64,000 nucleotides of DNA from Alphaproteobacteria bacterium (GCA_018000295.1 JAGNKE010000012.1:16612-80611); one strand, 5' to 3'. Numbered from the stretch's first letter, positions 1-10,202 are shown. A program made the numbers and translations. Notes: generated from the letters alone by a model not told the origin.

Positions 1-132
1 GGGTTGGGCCCGAAGACTGTATGTCTTAGCCAATGGCTGAGTCTATGGTTTCGATTCAGCGTGTTTTTTGTTGTCCACAGCTATCGCGAGCGTCTGCGAA
101 ACAACAGGGATAATCGTTCGTTTTTCGCAAGA

Positions 133-594
133 TTATTTCAGTTCGAAGAGGGCGTCGACCTCCACGGCCACGCCGCGGGGGAGGGAGGGAACGCCGACGG
201 CCGCTCTTGCGTGTTTGCCCGCCTCGCCCATTACGGCGGCGATGAGGTTGGAGGCGCCGTTGGCGACCTCCGGCTGGTCGATGAAATCGCCCGTGCAGTT
301 GACGAAGACGCCCAGACGCACGCAGCGGGAGACTGTCGACCAGTCGCCGCCCACGGCCTTATTGACCTGTGCGAGGATATTGAGGGCGCAGGCCTCGGCG
401 GCCTTTACGCCTTCGTCTTTCGAGAGGGTTTCACCGAGTCTGCCCTTGTGCATCGGCTGGCCGTTCAGGAAGGGAATCTGCCCCGCGATGTGCAGAGATT
501 TGCCGGATATCACGAAGGGCACGTAGTTCGCCGCCGGTGATGCCGCCTCCGGCAGGTCATGTCCGAGTTCCTTGAGTTTGGCCTTGATATCCAT
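133..594 (-). CDS. RidA/YjgF family protein
   Basis: A 153-residue protein of the RidA (YjgF/YER057c/UK114) family. Family members hydrolyse reactive enamine/imine intermediates released by PLP enzymes. Visible hallmarks are the N-terminal AGQIPFLNG segment, a central alanine-rich helix (AAEACALNILAQV) and the C-terminal HARAAVGVPSLPRG stretch, whose Arg corresponds to the substrate-binding Arg of RidA. The reading frame extends further upstream, but the ATG at 594 is chosen because AAGGA precedes it and the protein then has the normal length of the about 150-residue RidA subgroup. It is divergent from the complex I gene 78 bp away. The exact substrate cannot be read from sequence. Confidence 0.9.
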   Translation of the reverse strand: MDIKAKLKELGHDLPEAASPAANYVPFVISGKSLHIAGQIPFLNGQPMHKGRLGETLSKDEGVKAAEACALNILAQVNKAVGGDWSTVSRCVRLGVFVNCTGDFIDQPEVANGASNLIAAVMGEAGKHARAAVGVPSLPRGVAVEVDALFELK

Positions 595-672
595 ATTTTT
601 TGTCCTTTTCGTTTGACTCTTCCTCTGCCATAATCGCCACGGCTTAGCAAGCCTTTTAAGGATTTTCGGATT

Positions 673-1068
673 ATGGGTTTTCTCAGTTTTTTTGGCGCGC
701 AGTCCCCGGCCTATACGATGCTGATCACGCTGTTTTCCAGCGGCAAGAAGGTCGGCACCGACCCTTACGGCAACCGTTATTACGAGGCCAAGCCGCGCAA
801 GGGTTATAAATATACGCGCCGCTGGGTGGTTTATCAGGGGGAGGCTGAAGCCTCCAAGGTGCCGCCGGAGTGGCACGGGTGGCTGCATCACCAGACGGAT
901 GCCCTGCCCCGCGACGATTCGCCCTCCTTCCGCCGGACGTGGCAGCAGCCGCACCAGCCGAACATGACAGGGACTACGGGGGCGTACCGCCCGCCGGGGC
1001 ATATTCTGCAGGGTGGACGGCGCGATAAAGCCACGGGAGACTATGAAGCCTGGTCTCCCCCAGATTGA
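673..1068 (+). CDS. NADH:ubiquinone oxidoreductase NDUFA12-type subunit
   Basis: A 131-residue homologue of the mitochondrial/alphaproteobacterial complex I accessory subunit NDUFA12 (B17.2). The family signature is clear: a start with hydrophobic residues, then GTDPYGNRYYE, RRWVVYQGEAEASKVPPEWHGWLHH and a Pro-rich tail with TGTTGAYRPPG. It is a small, soluble protein on the matrix/cytoplasmic arm of respiratory complex I. In many alphaproteobacteria it sits apart from the nuo operon, as here, next to MlaD and DUF2155 genes. AAGGAT lies just upstream of the ATG. Confidence 0.95.
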   Translation: MGFLSFFGAQSPAYTMLITLFSSGKKVGTDPYGNRYYEAKPRKGYKYTRRWVVYQGEAEASKVPPEWHGWLHHQTDALPRDDSPSFRRTWQQPHQPNMTGTTGAYRPPGHILQGGRRDKATGDYEAWSPPD

Positions 1069-1158
1069 TGAGCCGACTGAGGGGGCTTGAGATTTGCTGC
1101 GTTTTTGTTTAACCCTCAATCATCCGTTCTTATTCTTCTGTCTGTTTACGAGGTCAAG

Positions 1159-1647
1159 ATGAAGCGCAGTGTGGTCGAAACGGTTCTGGGCGGCGTGGTC
1201 ATCGCCGCAGCGGGGATGTTCCTTTCCTACGGCTATAAGAAGGCGGATGTCGGGGCGACCAACGGCTATGAAGTCACGGCCGATTTTTCCAGTGTCGGCG
1301 GTTTGAAATCCGGCGACCGGGTGCAGATCAGCGGGGTGAAGGTGGGGACCGTGCGCGATGTGGAGCTGCTGCAAGATACGTATCTGGCGCGGGTGCATCT
1401 GGATATCGATCCGGCCTATAAACTTCCTTCGGATACCGCCGCGCTGATCAGCAGCGAGAGTTTGCTGGGCGGGCTTTATTTATCTTTGGAGCCGGGGGCG
1501 GATGAAGCCATGATCGAACCGGGCGGGCGCATTCAATACACGCAAGCGCCGCAGAACCTTGAACAGCTTTTGGGTAAATTCATATTCAGCCTGCAAGATG
1601 AAAAGAAATCCTCCTCCGATAATTCCGATGAGGCCGTGCCGGAGTAA
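1159..1647 (+). CDS. mlaD: MlaD family outer-membrane lipid asymmetry protein
   Basis: A 162-residue MCE-domain protein. One N-terminal membrane anchor (VVETVLGGVVIAAAGMFL) is followed by a single MCE domain (about residues 35-115) with GGLKSGDRVQISGVKVGTV and the SLLGGLYLSLEPG segment. MlaD is the periplasmic substrate-binding ring of the Mla phospholipid transporter. The ATG at 1159 is preferred over the in-frame upstream start at 1087 because GAGGT precedes it and the product starts directly before the anchor. No mlaE or mlaF lies in the window, so the permease and ATPase must be elsewhere. The end overlaps the next gene. Confidence 0.9.
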   Translation: MKRSVVETVLGGVVIAAAGMFLSYGYKKADVGATNGYEVTADFSSVGGLKSGDRVQISGVKVGTVRDVELLQDTYLARVHLDIDPAYKLPSDTAALISSESLLGGLYLSLEPGADEAMIEPGGRIQYTQAPQNLEQLLGKFIFSLQDEKKSSSDNSDEAVPE

Positions 1648-2407
1648 AAACGGCGTTGGCTTTATCGCGCTTTGCGCCGCGCTGGGCTTCGCGGGCATTT
1701 CTCATGCGCGGGAGATGAGCGAGCAGCCGCGCATCAAGCTGCGGACGCTGGAGAAAACCACGGCGCGGACCATGACGTTCGAGGCGGATGTGGGCAGCAC
1801 CCTGAAATTCGGGTCGCTGTTCATCAAAGTGCAATCGTGCCAGAAATCCTCGCCCGTCGATCTGCCCGAAGCCGCGGCGTTCCTGCAAATCTGGGAGGAT
1901 ACGCCGGAGAAGGGGCGCAAAAAGGACGATGCAGAGTCGGACTGGGTGTTCAGCGGGTGGATGTTTTCCTCCTCCCCCGCCCTGTCGCCCATGGACCACC
2001 CGATTTATGATGTCTGGGTTTTGGATTGCATGGGGGCCGAGGGTGCCCCGACCCCGAGCGCGACCGCCAGCGGGGACGGGGTGGCGACGGATGCCGCGCA
2101 GCCGCCGGAGCCGAAGACGTTTGACAGTTTGCTGCAGGGGTTGACGACCACGGAGACAGGCGGGGAGAGCGAAGAGAAGCCGGAGGATGCGGTTGCGCCG
2201 GAGGCCGCGACGGAGGAATTGAAAGTTCCCGAGGCGCCGGACGGGGCGGAGACTCCGACCGAAGAGTTGAAGGTTCCGGTTGCGCCCGCGGTGGAGGACA
2301 AGGCGGCGGTGGACGAGGCGCCGGAGATCAACGCCGTGCCGGAGCCGGTGCCGATTGAGGTAGAGATTATTGACGATGAGACGCAGGGGTTGCCGGACGG
2401 GGAGTGA
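1628..2407 (+). CDS. DUF2155 domain-containing exported protein
   Basis: A protein of about 259 residues: an N-terminal signal peptide (FIALCAALGFAGISHA), then a domain of about 90 residues matching alphaproteobacterial DUF2155. Features are a TFEADVGSTLKFGSL strand, a conserved Cys (VQSCQK), the WVFSGWMFSSSPALSP segment and a second Cys in VWVLDC. The remainder is a low-complexity Pro/Ala/Glu tail with two copies of TEELKVP. The chosen ATG overlaps mlaD by 20 bp; an in-frame ATG at 1598 is also possible. Function unknown; neighbours suggest an envelope role, and the paired cysteines could form a disulfide in the periplasm. Confidence 0.85.
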   Translation: MRPCRSKNGVGFIALCAALGFAGISHAREMSEQPRIKLRTLEKTTARTMTFEADVGSTLKFGSLFIKVQSCQKSSPVDLPEAAAFLQIWEDTPEKGRKKDDAESDWVFSGWMFSSSPALSPMDHPIYDVWVLDCMGAEGAPTPSATASGDGVATDAAQPPEPKTFDSLLQGLTTTETGGESEEKPEDAVAPEAATEELKVPEAPDGAETPTEELKVPVAPAVEDKAAVDEAPEINAVPEPVPIEVEIIDDETQGLPDGE

Positions 2408-2412
2408 TTAGC

Positions 2413-3111
2413 TCACTTACCCGGAATGGCTGCACGATCGACGTATTTATCGCCGAATTCCTTGTGTTTTTGTTTTGCACTGTCCACTAGTTTTTTGTAG
2501 CCGATGATAACTTTTTCGTTTTTATATTTTTCCGGTACTTTGGTGAAATCAAACTTATAGAGATCCTCTATATCCTTGCCGAAAACTTTTGCAGCAATAA
2601 AAATGTCCCGCGGATCGGAAAAAAGTTCTTGTTCGTTCTGGTAAGATTCTTCACTCATAAATAACTCTGAATTCGGCAAAATCTGAACCTTTACTTTGCC
2701 TTTAAAGATATTTTCATCGTAATCAACTAAAGTGAGGCTGACGATTACTGAAAAAGCTTTGTTAGGGGAAATCCAGGACGCACCATAGCCCGCTTCGGCT
2801 GTGCCGTCAGGAAGAATACGAGAGTGATAGCCGCCCCAATCTTTGTCCGTCATCGGGTGTTCTTCCAAAAAATCCCGCCATTTTTTACCCTTAAAAAAAT
2901 TTCTGTATGTCGTGTATACCGTTTTATGGTCTTTGACAGATAAATCGTAACTTAATGTGGATGTAAAAGATTCATCGTCATGTTCTCGTTGAAGGCTTGT
3001 TGCGCCTTTTATGGGGGGTACTTTCATCAGCCAGTAGTTCACCTTTTCCTGCGCCTGCGCGGTAGTCGAGAGGAAAAGGACTATCAAAAATAGTGTCAAA
3101 ATATATCGCAT
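2413..3111 (-). CDS. Hypothetical exported protein
   Basis: A 232-residue protein with a clear signal peptide (LTLFLIVLFLSTTAQAQ) followed by a Lys/Asp/Glu-rich soluble domain. I do not recognise a family. The mature part has no cysteine pair or catalytic motif that stands out; aromatic-rich segments (YHSRILPDGTAEAGYGASW) suggest a beta-rich fold. Base composition is more AT-rich than the neighbouring accC and DUF2155 genes, which suggests a later arrival. It is convergent with the DUF2155 gene. Confidence 0.7.
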   Translation of the reverse strand: MRYILTLFLIVLFLSTTAQAQEKVNYWLMKVPPIKGATSLQREHDDESFTSTLSYDLSVKDHKTVYTTYRNFFKGKKWRDFLEEHPMTDKDWGGYHSRILPDGTAEAGYGASWISPNKAFSVIVSLTLVDYDENIFKGKVKVQILPNSELFMSEESYQNEQELFSDPRDIFIAAKVFGKDIEDLYKFDFTKVPEKYKNEKVIIGYKKLVDSAKQKHKEFGDKYVDRAAIPGK

Positions 3112-3167
3112 GGCTTATTCTTTTAATCGCTGGTTTTCCCTGCAGAGCTTAGCAGAAACACCTGCAA

Positions 3168-3854
3168 TCATTCCCCGTAAATCTTTTCGTCGTCGCGCAT
3201 CTTGAAATAGCGGGCGATGAGTTCGGCTTCGCTGGTGCCGGGGAGGAGGAAGTCGGCGGGGGTTTTGGCGGCTTCGCGCAGAATTTTTATGTATTCCTCG
3301 TAGCGCAGTTCATAGACGCCGAATTGCTGCAGGTGATTGTTGACGAATTGCGTATCCAGCAGGGTGAAGCCGCCGCGCCAGAGGCGGGCGCAGAGATGGA
3401 CGAGCGCAACCTTACTCGCGTTCGGCTGGATGGAGAACATACTTTCGCCGAAGAAGGCGGCGCCGATGGCGAGGCCATACAAGCCGCCGACGAGCTCGTC
3501 GCCCTGCCAGCACTCGACGCTGTGGGCGTGGCCCTCCCTGTGCATCCTTACACACGCCTCCCTGATCTGGCCGTTGATCCAGGTCTCTGGCCTGTCGGGC
3601 ATTTTGCGGGCGCAGCCGTCAATGACCTGTTCAAACGCCGTGTTGATGCGGATGGTGTAGAAGACGGAGCGCATCGTCTGGCGTTTAACGATTTTCTGGA
3701 GGCTGCGGGAGATTTTCAGGTCGGCGATGGGCAGCTGGCCGCGCAGTTCAGGGCAGACCCAGTGGATGTATTTGCTGTGGGCGCTCTGGGCCATCGGGAA
3801 GAGACCCTGTTTGTAGGCTTCGAGCAAGAGTTCGGTGGTGAGGACCAGCTGCAT
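3168..3854 (-). CDS. aat: Leucyl/phenylalanyl-tRNA--protein transferase
   Basis: A 228-residue Aat enzyme, which adds Leu or Phe from aminoacyl-tRNA to proteins with N-terminal Arg or Lys and so feeds the N-end-rule pathway (ClpS/ClpAP). Diagnostic segments are AYKQGLFPMAQ near the N-terminus, the central GGLYGLAIGAAFFGESMFS and the C-terminal LLDTQFVNNHLQQFG. Length matches the family. It lies downstream of accC in the same direction, the usual alphaproteobacterial arrangement. Confidence 0.97.
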   Translation of the reverse strand: MQLVLTTELLLEAYKQGLFPMAQSAHSKYIHWVCPELRGQLPIADLKISRSLQKIVKRQTMRSVFYTIRINTAFEQVIDGCARKMPDRPETWINGQIREACVRMHREGHAHSVECWQGDELVGGLYGLAIGAAFFGESMFSIQPNASKVALVHLCARLWRGGFTLLDTQFVNNHLQQFGVYELRYEEYIKILREAAKTPADFLLPGTSEAELIARYFKMRDDEKIYGE

Positions 3855-3921
3855 GGCCCTATTATGACGAATTCGGGGAGATTTGTAAAAAAGGGGACTT
3901 TTGGGGCCTGTTTTAGGCCTT

Positions 3922-5271
<1,350 letters not shown>

Positions 5272-5290
5272 GACGGTTTATGCCTGCGCC

Positions 5291-5749
5291 TTATTCGATG
5301 ACCAGCAGGACGTCGCCGAATTCCACGGGCTGGCCGTTTTCAACCAGAACCTGCGTGACTGTTCCGGCGCGGTCGGCCTTGATCGGGTTCATGACCTTCA
5401 TGGCCTCTATGATCAGAAGTGTGTCGCCGGGTTTGACGTTGGTGCCCTTGTCGACGAATTTCGGCGTGCCGGGTTCGGATTGCAGGTAGACGGTTCCGAC
5501 CATCGGCGATTTGACAGCGCCGGGATGAGCGGTGGCCACGGTGCCGGGGGATTCCATATTGGCGATCTGGGGCACGGCCGGATCGGAGGGCATATAGGCG
5601 GGAAGGGCCGCCGCCGCGGGGGCGCCCACAAAGCTCGATCCCTTCACTACGCGGATGATCTTGTCCCCGTCTGCGACCTCGATTTCGGTCAGGCCGGTTT
5701 CCTCAAGGATCTCCGCCAGTTCCTTAATGGCTTTCGCGTCAATTTTCAT
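5291..5749 (-). CDS. accB: Acetyl-CoA carboxylase biotin carboxyl carrier protein
   Basis: A 152-residue carrier of the biotin group. The C-terminal biotinyl domain contains the canonical EAMKVMN motif with the biotinylated Lys at about residue 118. It is preceded by a Pro/Ala-rich linker and the N-terminal helix KAIKELAEILEETGLTEIEV. Immediately followed by accC; aroQ lies upstream in the same direction. Confidence 0.98.
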   Translation of the reverse strand: MKIDAKAIKELAEILEETGLTEIEVADGDKIIRVVKGSSFVGAPAAAALPAYMPSDPAVPQIANMESPGTVATAHPGAVKSPMVGTVYLQSEPGTPKFVDKGTNVKPGDTLLIIEAMKVMNPIKADRAGTVTQVLVENGQPVEFGDVLLVIE

Positions 5750-5827
5750 TCCGGTTTCCGTTAATTCTTTTTTACGGGCGCATATTAGCGAGTTCCGCCC
5801 AAAAGGGGAAGGAGGAAGTCTTGCTCC

Positions 5828-6265
5828 CTATTTTCCCAATATTTCCGCCAGTTTATCAATGGCTTCGGTGTAGCCGTCCGGCCCCTTGCCGGCGATGGAA
5901 TGGACGGCGACCAACTCCACGTAGGAGAAATGGCGGAAGGGTTCGCGCTCCTTCGGGTTGGTCAGATGCACCTCGATGATCGGCATATCGACGATCTTCA
6001 GGGCGTCATGCAGGGCCAGAGACGTATGCGTGAAGGCCGCAGCGTTGATGATCATTCCGGCGTAAATCCCCCGCGCCTCCTGCACCCATTCGATCAACTC
6101 GCCTTCGTGGTTGGTCTGGCGGAAGTCGATTTTCATGTCCAGGCTGTAGGCCTTCTGGTGGCAGATATCCTCCAGATCGCGCAAGGTCGTCGTGCCATAG
6201 ATTTCGGGTTCGCGGATGCCGAGAAGATTGAGGTTCGGGCCGTTGAGGATGATGATTTTCTTCAT
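5828..6265 (-). CDS. aroQ: 3-dehydroquinate dehydratase, type II
   Basis: A 145-residue type II dehydroquinase, third step of the shikimate pathway. Motifs in order: GPNLNLLGIREPEIYG with the catalytic Tyr loop, NHEGELIEWVQ, INAAAFTHTS and EVHLTNPKEREPFRH containing the catalytic His region. Length is typical of this dodecameric family. It heads the aroQ-accB-accC-aat cluster common in alphaproteobacteria. Confidence 0.97.
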   Translation of the reverse strand: MKKIIILNGPNLNLLGIREPEIYGTTTLRDLEDICHQKAYSLDMKIDFRQTNHEGELIEWVQEARGIYAGMIINAAAFTHTSLALHDALKIVDMPIIEVHLTNPKEREPFRHFSYVELVAVHSIAGKGPDGYTEAIDKLAEILGK

Positions 6266-6300
6266 GTGAGAGACTTTGCGTTATTTTTTCCTGCACCAGT

Positions 6301-6921
6301 CTAGAAAAAACTGCGGGCCTTTTCAAACATCCCGATGAACTCCTCCTCGGTCGGGATTTCGTCTGTCGATCTGATGCGGAAAATGGCCTTTTCGCCCATC
6401 AAAAAGGCTGGAGCTGATTGGAGCCTCCATTCTTCGAAAAATTTTTCATTTTCCGCCAGAGACTTTTTGACATCTTCGGATTCCATATCGGTTTTCAGGC
6501 GCACAAGGTCGAGACCTAATTCTCCCGCCAAGTCCTCGTACCCGCGCTGGTCCAGTGTGACATCGTTGGTCATGAAGTAGTTGAAGGTCTGCTCGAATTT
6601 CCCCTGCTTGGCGGCGGCATAGGTCAGATAGACGCGCTCGGACTGTCCGGGATTTTCGTCTTCGTAGGCCACAGGGCGCGGGATGTAGCGGATCTTGCCA
6701 TCTTTCCTCATCGCGGCCTGGAAGGGACCGAATATAGATCGACAAGCCTCACAACTGTAGAGCACAAACTCCACAATCGTGAGGTCAGCGTCTTGTGCTG
6801 CGATCACCGCTTCCGGCGGAGCGTCGTAGACTTTAAAAAGCTCAGACCTAAGCTGGAAAAAACTTATGCCAACATAAACCGCGAGCAGCAGAAGCGCGAT
6901 ACTGAGGCCTCTGAAAAACAT
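6301..6921 (-). CDS. Membrane-anchored DsbA-like thioredoxin-fold protein
   Basis: A 206-residue protein. An N-terminal hydrophobic helix (LSIALLLLAVYVGISFF) probably serves as an uncleaved anchor, followed by a DsbA-type thioredoxin fold. The active site is CEAC (residues 57-60) in place of the CPHC or CGYC usual for DsbA, and a cis-Pro loop (SAPAFL) lies near residue 173. It sits 23 bp downstream of a second DsbA-like gene in the same direction, so the two may act together on exported proteins. Whether it oxidises, isomerises or reduces disulfides cannot be told from sequence. Confidence 0.85.
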   Translation of the reverse strand: MFFRGLSIALLLLAVYVGISFFQLRSELFKVYDAPPEAVIAAQDADLTIVEFVLYSCEACRSIFGPFQAAMRKDGKIRYIPRPVAYEDENPGQSERVYLTYAAAKQGKFEQTFNYFMTNDVTLDQRGYEDLAGELGLDLVRLKTDMESEDVKKSLAENEKFFEEWRLQSAPAFLMGEKAIFRIRSTDEIPTEEEFIGMFEKARSFF

Positions 6922-6944
6922 TCCGGCCCCTCTCCTCTCCAGAT

Positions 6945-7715
6945 CTATTGTTTCTTCTGGCCGGAGCGGGCATCCTGAATTGCCATTTTCAGACCATCCA
7001 AGCCGATATAGCCGGGGTGGAGTTGATCCCCGATAACGAAGCCCGGCGTACCGCGGATGTTCAACTCGTTGGCGATTTTAAGATGTTTCTGGATCGCCAT
7101 GTCGATATCCGGGCTGGCCATGTCGGTCTTGATTTTTTCTACGTCCAAGCCTGCTTCCTTCAAGGCGTTGAGATAATTCTCCTCGGTTTGAGTGCCGCGG
7201 AAGTTCATCAAGGCCTTGTGGGCTTCGAAATACTTGCCCTGTTTATACGCAGCCATGGCCATTTTTGCCATCACCTGGGACTTGTCACTGAGGATCGGCA
7301 TATCAATAAACACGACCTTAAGGTTTTTGTCCTCCTCAAGGACTTTCGTCACGTCCTCGAATGCTTTCTTACAGTATCCGCAGTTGAAATCGAAAAATTC
7401 CACGACCGTCACATCGCCTTCAGGGTTTCCGGTGAAGGGGAGGTCGCTTTGAGTCAGCTTATCCTTGTATTCTGAGAGTTTTTCCTCAGCGCTTTTCTGC
7501 GCCCGCTCCTGCTCCTTCATCTGGTAGACCTGAACGGAGTCCATGATGGCCTGCGGGTTGTTCATGATGTAGTCCTTGAAGAGACCCTCCAATTCCTTTT
7601 TCTGCTCGGGGGTGAAGGCGCTCTCGGCACGCGCCGAGAGGGGCGCGGAGATGGTCAGAGCAGCCACAGACATCAATAAAATCGTATTTTTCAAGGTTTT
7701 AGGGGCGCGGATCAA
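6945..7715 (-). CDS. DsbA family protein-disulfide oxidoreductase, TTG start
   Basis: A periplasmic thioredoxin-fold protein of 256 residues. A signal peptide (TILLMSVAALTISAPLSARA) is followed by a helical segment and the redox motif CGYC at residues 112-115, then the cis-Pro loop RGTPGF. This is the Com1/ScsC-like branch of DsbA proteins. The start is assigned to TTG at 7715 because a strong AAAGGAG lies six bases upstream and the product then begins directly with the signal peptide. The in-frame ATGs at 7748 and 7745 would add unneeded residues before it and lack a ribosome site. It lies between the M48 protease gene and a CEAC paralogue. Confidence 0.9.
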   Translation of the reverse strand: MIRAPKTLKNTILLMSVAALTISAPLSARAESAFTPEQKKELEGLFKDYIMNNPQAIMDSVQVYQMKEQERAQKSAEEKLSEYKDKLTQSDLPFTGNPEGDVTVVEFFDFNCGYCKKAFEDVTKVLEEDKNLKVVFIDMPILSDKSQVMAKMAMAAYKQGKYFEAHKALMNFRGTQTEENYLNALKEAGLDVEKIKTDMASPDIDMAIQKHLKIANELNIRGTPGFVIGDQLHPGYIGLDGLKMAIQDARSGQKKQ

Positions 7716-7779
7716 GGGTTTCTCCTTTCGAAACTCACAGGTCATCATCAAAGCATATTCGTCGCTCGGGGCGTAAAAG

Positions 7780-9156
7780 TCACCCCTTATCGTGCGTGTC
7801 GAGGTAAGATAGCACATCTTTTGCCTTGCGCCACTCCCTGCTGTCCTTCGGGGCGGAGTTGACCACGCCTTCCGCCTGCTGGCGGGCATAATCGAAGTTC
7901 TGCTGGAGGATGGCCTCCTCCGCGAGGTGAATCTTGGCCAGCGCGGTCTCCCCGGTTTTGCCGTAGGCTGTAGCGAGAAGGCGGTGAGCCAGGGCGTAGC
8001 GCGGCTCGTCGTTGAGTACCCGCTCCAGTTCCTCGATCGCCTCTCCAAGAAACTGTTTTTCCTGCTGCGGGCCAGAGGGCTTACTTTCGATAAGGGCGTG
8101 GCCCAGCGCGGCGCGGATCAGGGGGGCGTCCGGCACGATCGCCAGCGCCTTGCGGTAGGCGGAGAGCGCTTCCTCGGGGCGGCCGTATTCGAGGAGCATC
8201 TGGCCCTTTAATTCCCAGAAATACGGGTTCTCCGGGGCGCGGTTGATCAGGACGCCTATTTTTTTCAGGGAGTCTTCAACCTCGTTGTTGCGGTAGGCGG
8301 CAATCGCCCTCGCATAGGCGGCGGCCTCCGAATTGTCGCGGTCATCATACGCCCACGGTATTTGGCCCGGATTGATGAAAGCCATGAGCTTGGCCTTCAT
8401 CCGCGCGTGCTCCCTTTGCCACGAGTCGGGGTAACCCTTTCCCTTATGGGGCGAGGCGTTAATACGGGTTTCCAGAGCCTCCATGCGGTTTTCAAGGATC
8501 GGGTGGGTCTGGATGTATTCGCTCTGCTGGTCGGCGGGCATCAGGGATTCGGATTTCAGCTTGTCGAGAAAACCTGCCAGCCCTGCCGGATCTATGTCCG
8601 CCTTTTCGAGGAAGGTCAGGGCGGCCTGATCCGCGCTGGATTCCTGCACCCGGCTGTGGGCAAGAAAGCGGCGCATCGCCATCGAGTTCGATCCCAGAGA
8701 GAGTGCCGGAACCGCTCCGGACTCGCCTGTGGCAATCGCCGCGCCGATGCCGAGCAGAGTACCGATCATACTTTCGTAAGAGGCGCGTTCGAGCGCATCG
8801 CGGGTCTTGATGAGGTGGCCGCCGGAGATATGGCCGATTTCGTGAGCCAGAACACCGATCAATTCTCCGGGAGTCTGGGTGAGTTCGATCAGCCCGGTAT
8901 AGATGAAGATATTGGCGCCGCCCGCCACAAAGGCGTTCACATCAGGGCTCTGGATCAGAACAATTTTGACCCCATCAGGGTTGAGGTCCGCGGCCCGGAA
9001 GAGCGGCGTGGCCCATTTTTTGATGATGTTTTCGATTTCGGTGTCGCGGATGACCGTGGTCGATTTCGGCTGGGCGTGGGCTTGGGAGGCCTGAAGCAGA
9101 AAAAACAGGGCGAAAAAAACCTTTAAGGCGCTTATTTTTATGCTGTTTTTGAACAA
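7780..9156 (-). CDS. M48 family metalloprotease with TPR tail (BepA-like)
   Basis: A 458-residue exported protease. Signal peptide (VFFALFFLLQASQAHA), an M48 zinc-protease domain with HEIGH at residues 105-109 and a downstream ESSAD third-ligand motif, then tetratricopeptide-like repeats in the C-terminal half (for example the ELKGQMLLEYGRPEEALSAY segment). This architecture matches BepA/YfgC, a periplasmic protease and chaperone that controls assembly of LptD and BamA at the outer membrane. Neighbouring DsbA-like genes fit a role in outer-membrane protein quality control. Confidence 0.93.
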   Translation of the reverse strand: MFKNSIKISALKVFFALFFLLQASQAHAQPKSTTVIRDTEIENIIKKWATPLFRAADLNPDGVKIVLIQSPDVNAFVAGGANIFIYTGLIELTQTPGELIGVLAHEIGHISGGHLIKTRDALERASYESMIGTLLGIGAAIATGESGAVPALSLGSNSMAMRRFLAHSRVQESSADQAALTFLEKADIDPAGLAGFLDKLKSESLMPADQQSEYIQTHPILENRMEALETRINASPHKGKGYPDSWQREHARMKAKLMAFINPGQIPWAYDDRDNSEAAAYARAIAAYRNNEVEDSLKKIGVLINRAPENPYFWELKGQMLLEYGRPEEALSAYRKALAIVPDAPLIRAALGHALIESKPSGPQQEKQFLGEAIEELERVLNDEPRYALAHRLLATAYGKTGETALAKIHLAEEAILQQNFDYARQQAEGVVNSAPKDSREWRKAKDVLSYLDTHDKG

Positions 9157-9178
9157 GGGCTTATCCTACACTGGCTCT

Positions 9179-9526
9179 ATGGACGAGTTCATCCGATATT
9201 GGTTAGACGTCATCTGGCTGCCGATCCTTTTCATGCTGGTGCATAAACAACACCGCTGGTGGACGCTGGGGTTCGGTGTCGCCTGTTTTATGATGCTCAG
9301 GCTGCAATCCGAAATCTTTCAGGGCATCCACCGAGAAAACGGGATTATGGGGGTAATAACGACGGATGTCCATACGCGGGCGCAGATCACTTATAGCGTT
9401 TTTTATATTCTGTTCCTGTTGATGGCTCATTATTCGCCGGGGACAAAGGGCGTCGTTTTCATGGCGGCTTGCCTTGCTGTTTTTTTCATGGCGTTTGTGA
9501 CCTCCACTCTTGTGATGGCTTTATAG
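9179..9526 (+). CDS. Small integral membrane protein, unknown
   Basis: A 115-residue protein with four likely membrane helices (for example WLDVIWLPILFMLV and VFYILFLLMAHYS). No family recognised. The ATG at 9179 is chosen; an earlier in-frame start at 9140 would overlap the divergent protease gene. Its stop is one base from the rlmE start, so the two are translated from one transcript. The start lies only 22 bp from the divergent protease start, so the promoters overlap. Confidence 0.75.
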   Translation: MDEFIRYWLDVIWLPILFMLVHKQHRWWTLGFGVACFMMLRLQSEIFQGIHRENGIMGVITTDVHTRAQITYSVFYILFLLMAHYSPGTKGVVFMAACLAVFFMAFVTSTLVMAL

Positions 9527-9527
9527 G

Positions 9528-10190
9528 ATGTCGCGTAATAGACCCAAAACCCGCGTTAAAACAGCGAAAAAACGCAAAAGCTCCTCAACGCGATGGCTTC
9601 AACGGCAGCTGAACGACCCTTATGTGACCGAGGCGCAGAAGATGGGCTACCGCGGGCGGGCGGCGTTCAAGCTTAAGGAAATTGATGAAAAAGCGGGATT
9701 GCTGAAGGCCGGAATGCTTGTGGTGGACCTTGGCGCCGCGCCGGGGGGGTGGTGCCAGGTGGCGCTGGAGAAGAAGTGCAAGGTGGTGGCGATTGACCTG
9801 CTGGAGATCGACGAGTTGCCCGGGGTGGTGTTTTTCCAGAAGGATTTTATGGAGGACGACGCGCCGGACCTGCTGAGGGCAGAGATCTTCAAGCTGAATG
9901 ACAGCGGGCTGGCCGATGTGGTTCTGAGCGATATGGCGCCGAACACCATCGGGCACAAGCAGACGGATCATCTGCGGATCATGGCGGCGGTGGAGGCGGC
10001 GTATCTGTTCGCCACCGAGGTTCTCAAGCCCGGCGGATCGTTTGTGGCGAAAGTGTTCCAAGGCGGGGCAGAAGGTGAAATTCTTAAGGATATGAAAAAG
10101 AGGTTTACCAAGGTCAAGCATATCAAGCCGCCGGCGAGCCGGAAGGATTCCTCGGAGCAATATATCGTGGCAACGGGGTTTAAGGGTTGA
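9528..10190 (+). CDS. rlmE: 23S rRNA (uridine-2'-O)-methyltransferase
   Basis: A 220-residue RlmE/FtsJ (RrmJ) enzyme that methylates U2552 in the A loop of 23S rRNA. The Lys-Asp-Lys-Glu tetrad context is visible: GRAAFKLKEIDEKAGLL, the SAM loop VDLGAAPGGWCQVAL, VVLSDMAPN and FVAKVFQGG. The N-terminus is basic (KTAKKRK), as usual in alphaproteobacteria. Translation is probably coupled to the preceding membrane-protein gene (one base between them). Confidence 0.97.
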   Translation: MSRNRPKTRVKTAKKRKSSSTRWLQRQLNDPYVTEAQKMGYRGRAAFKLKEIDEKAGLLKAGMLVVDLGAAPGGWCQVALEKKCKVVAIDLLEIDELPGVVFFQKDFMEDDAPDLLRAEIFKLNDSGLADVVLSDMAPNTIGHKQTDHLRIMAAVEAAYLFATEVLKPGGSFVAKVFQGGAEGEILKDMKKRFTKVKHIKPPASRKDSSEQYIVATGFKG

Positions 10191-10202
10191 AAAGCCGTTC
10201 TC

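Noticed and set aside
1..132. Gene at the window start
   Set aside because: No supported coding or RNA signal; the plus-strand frame there is the shadow of the RidA-type gene.
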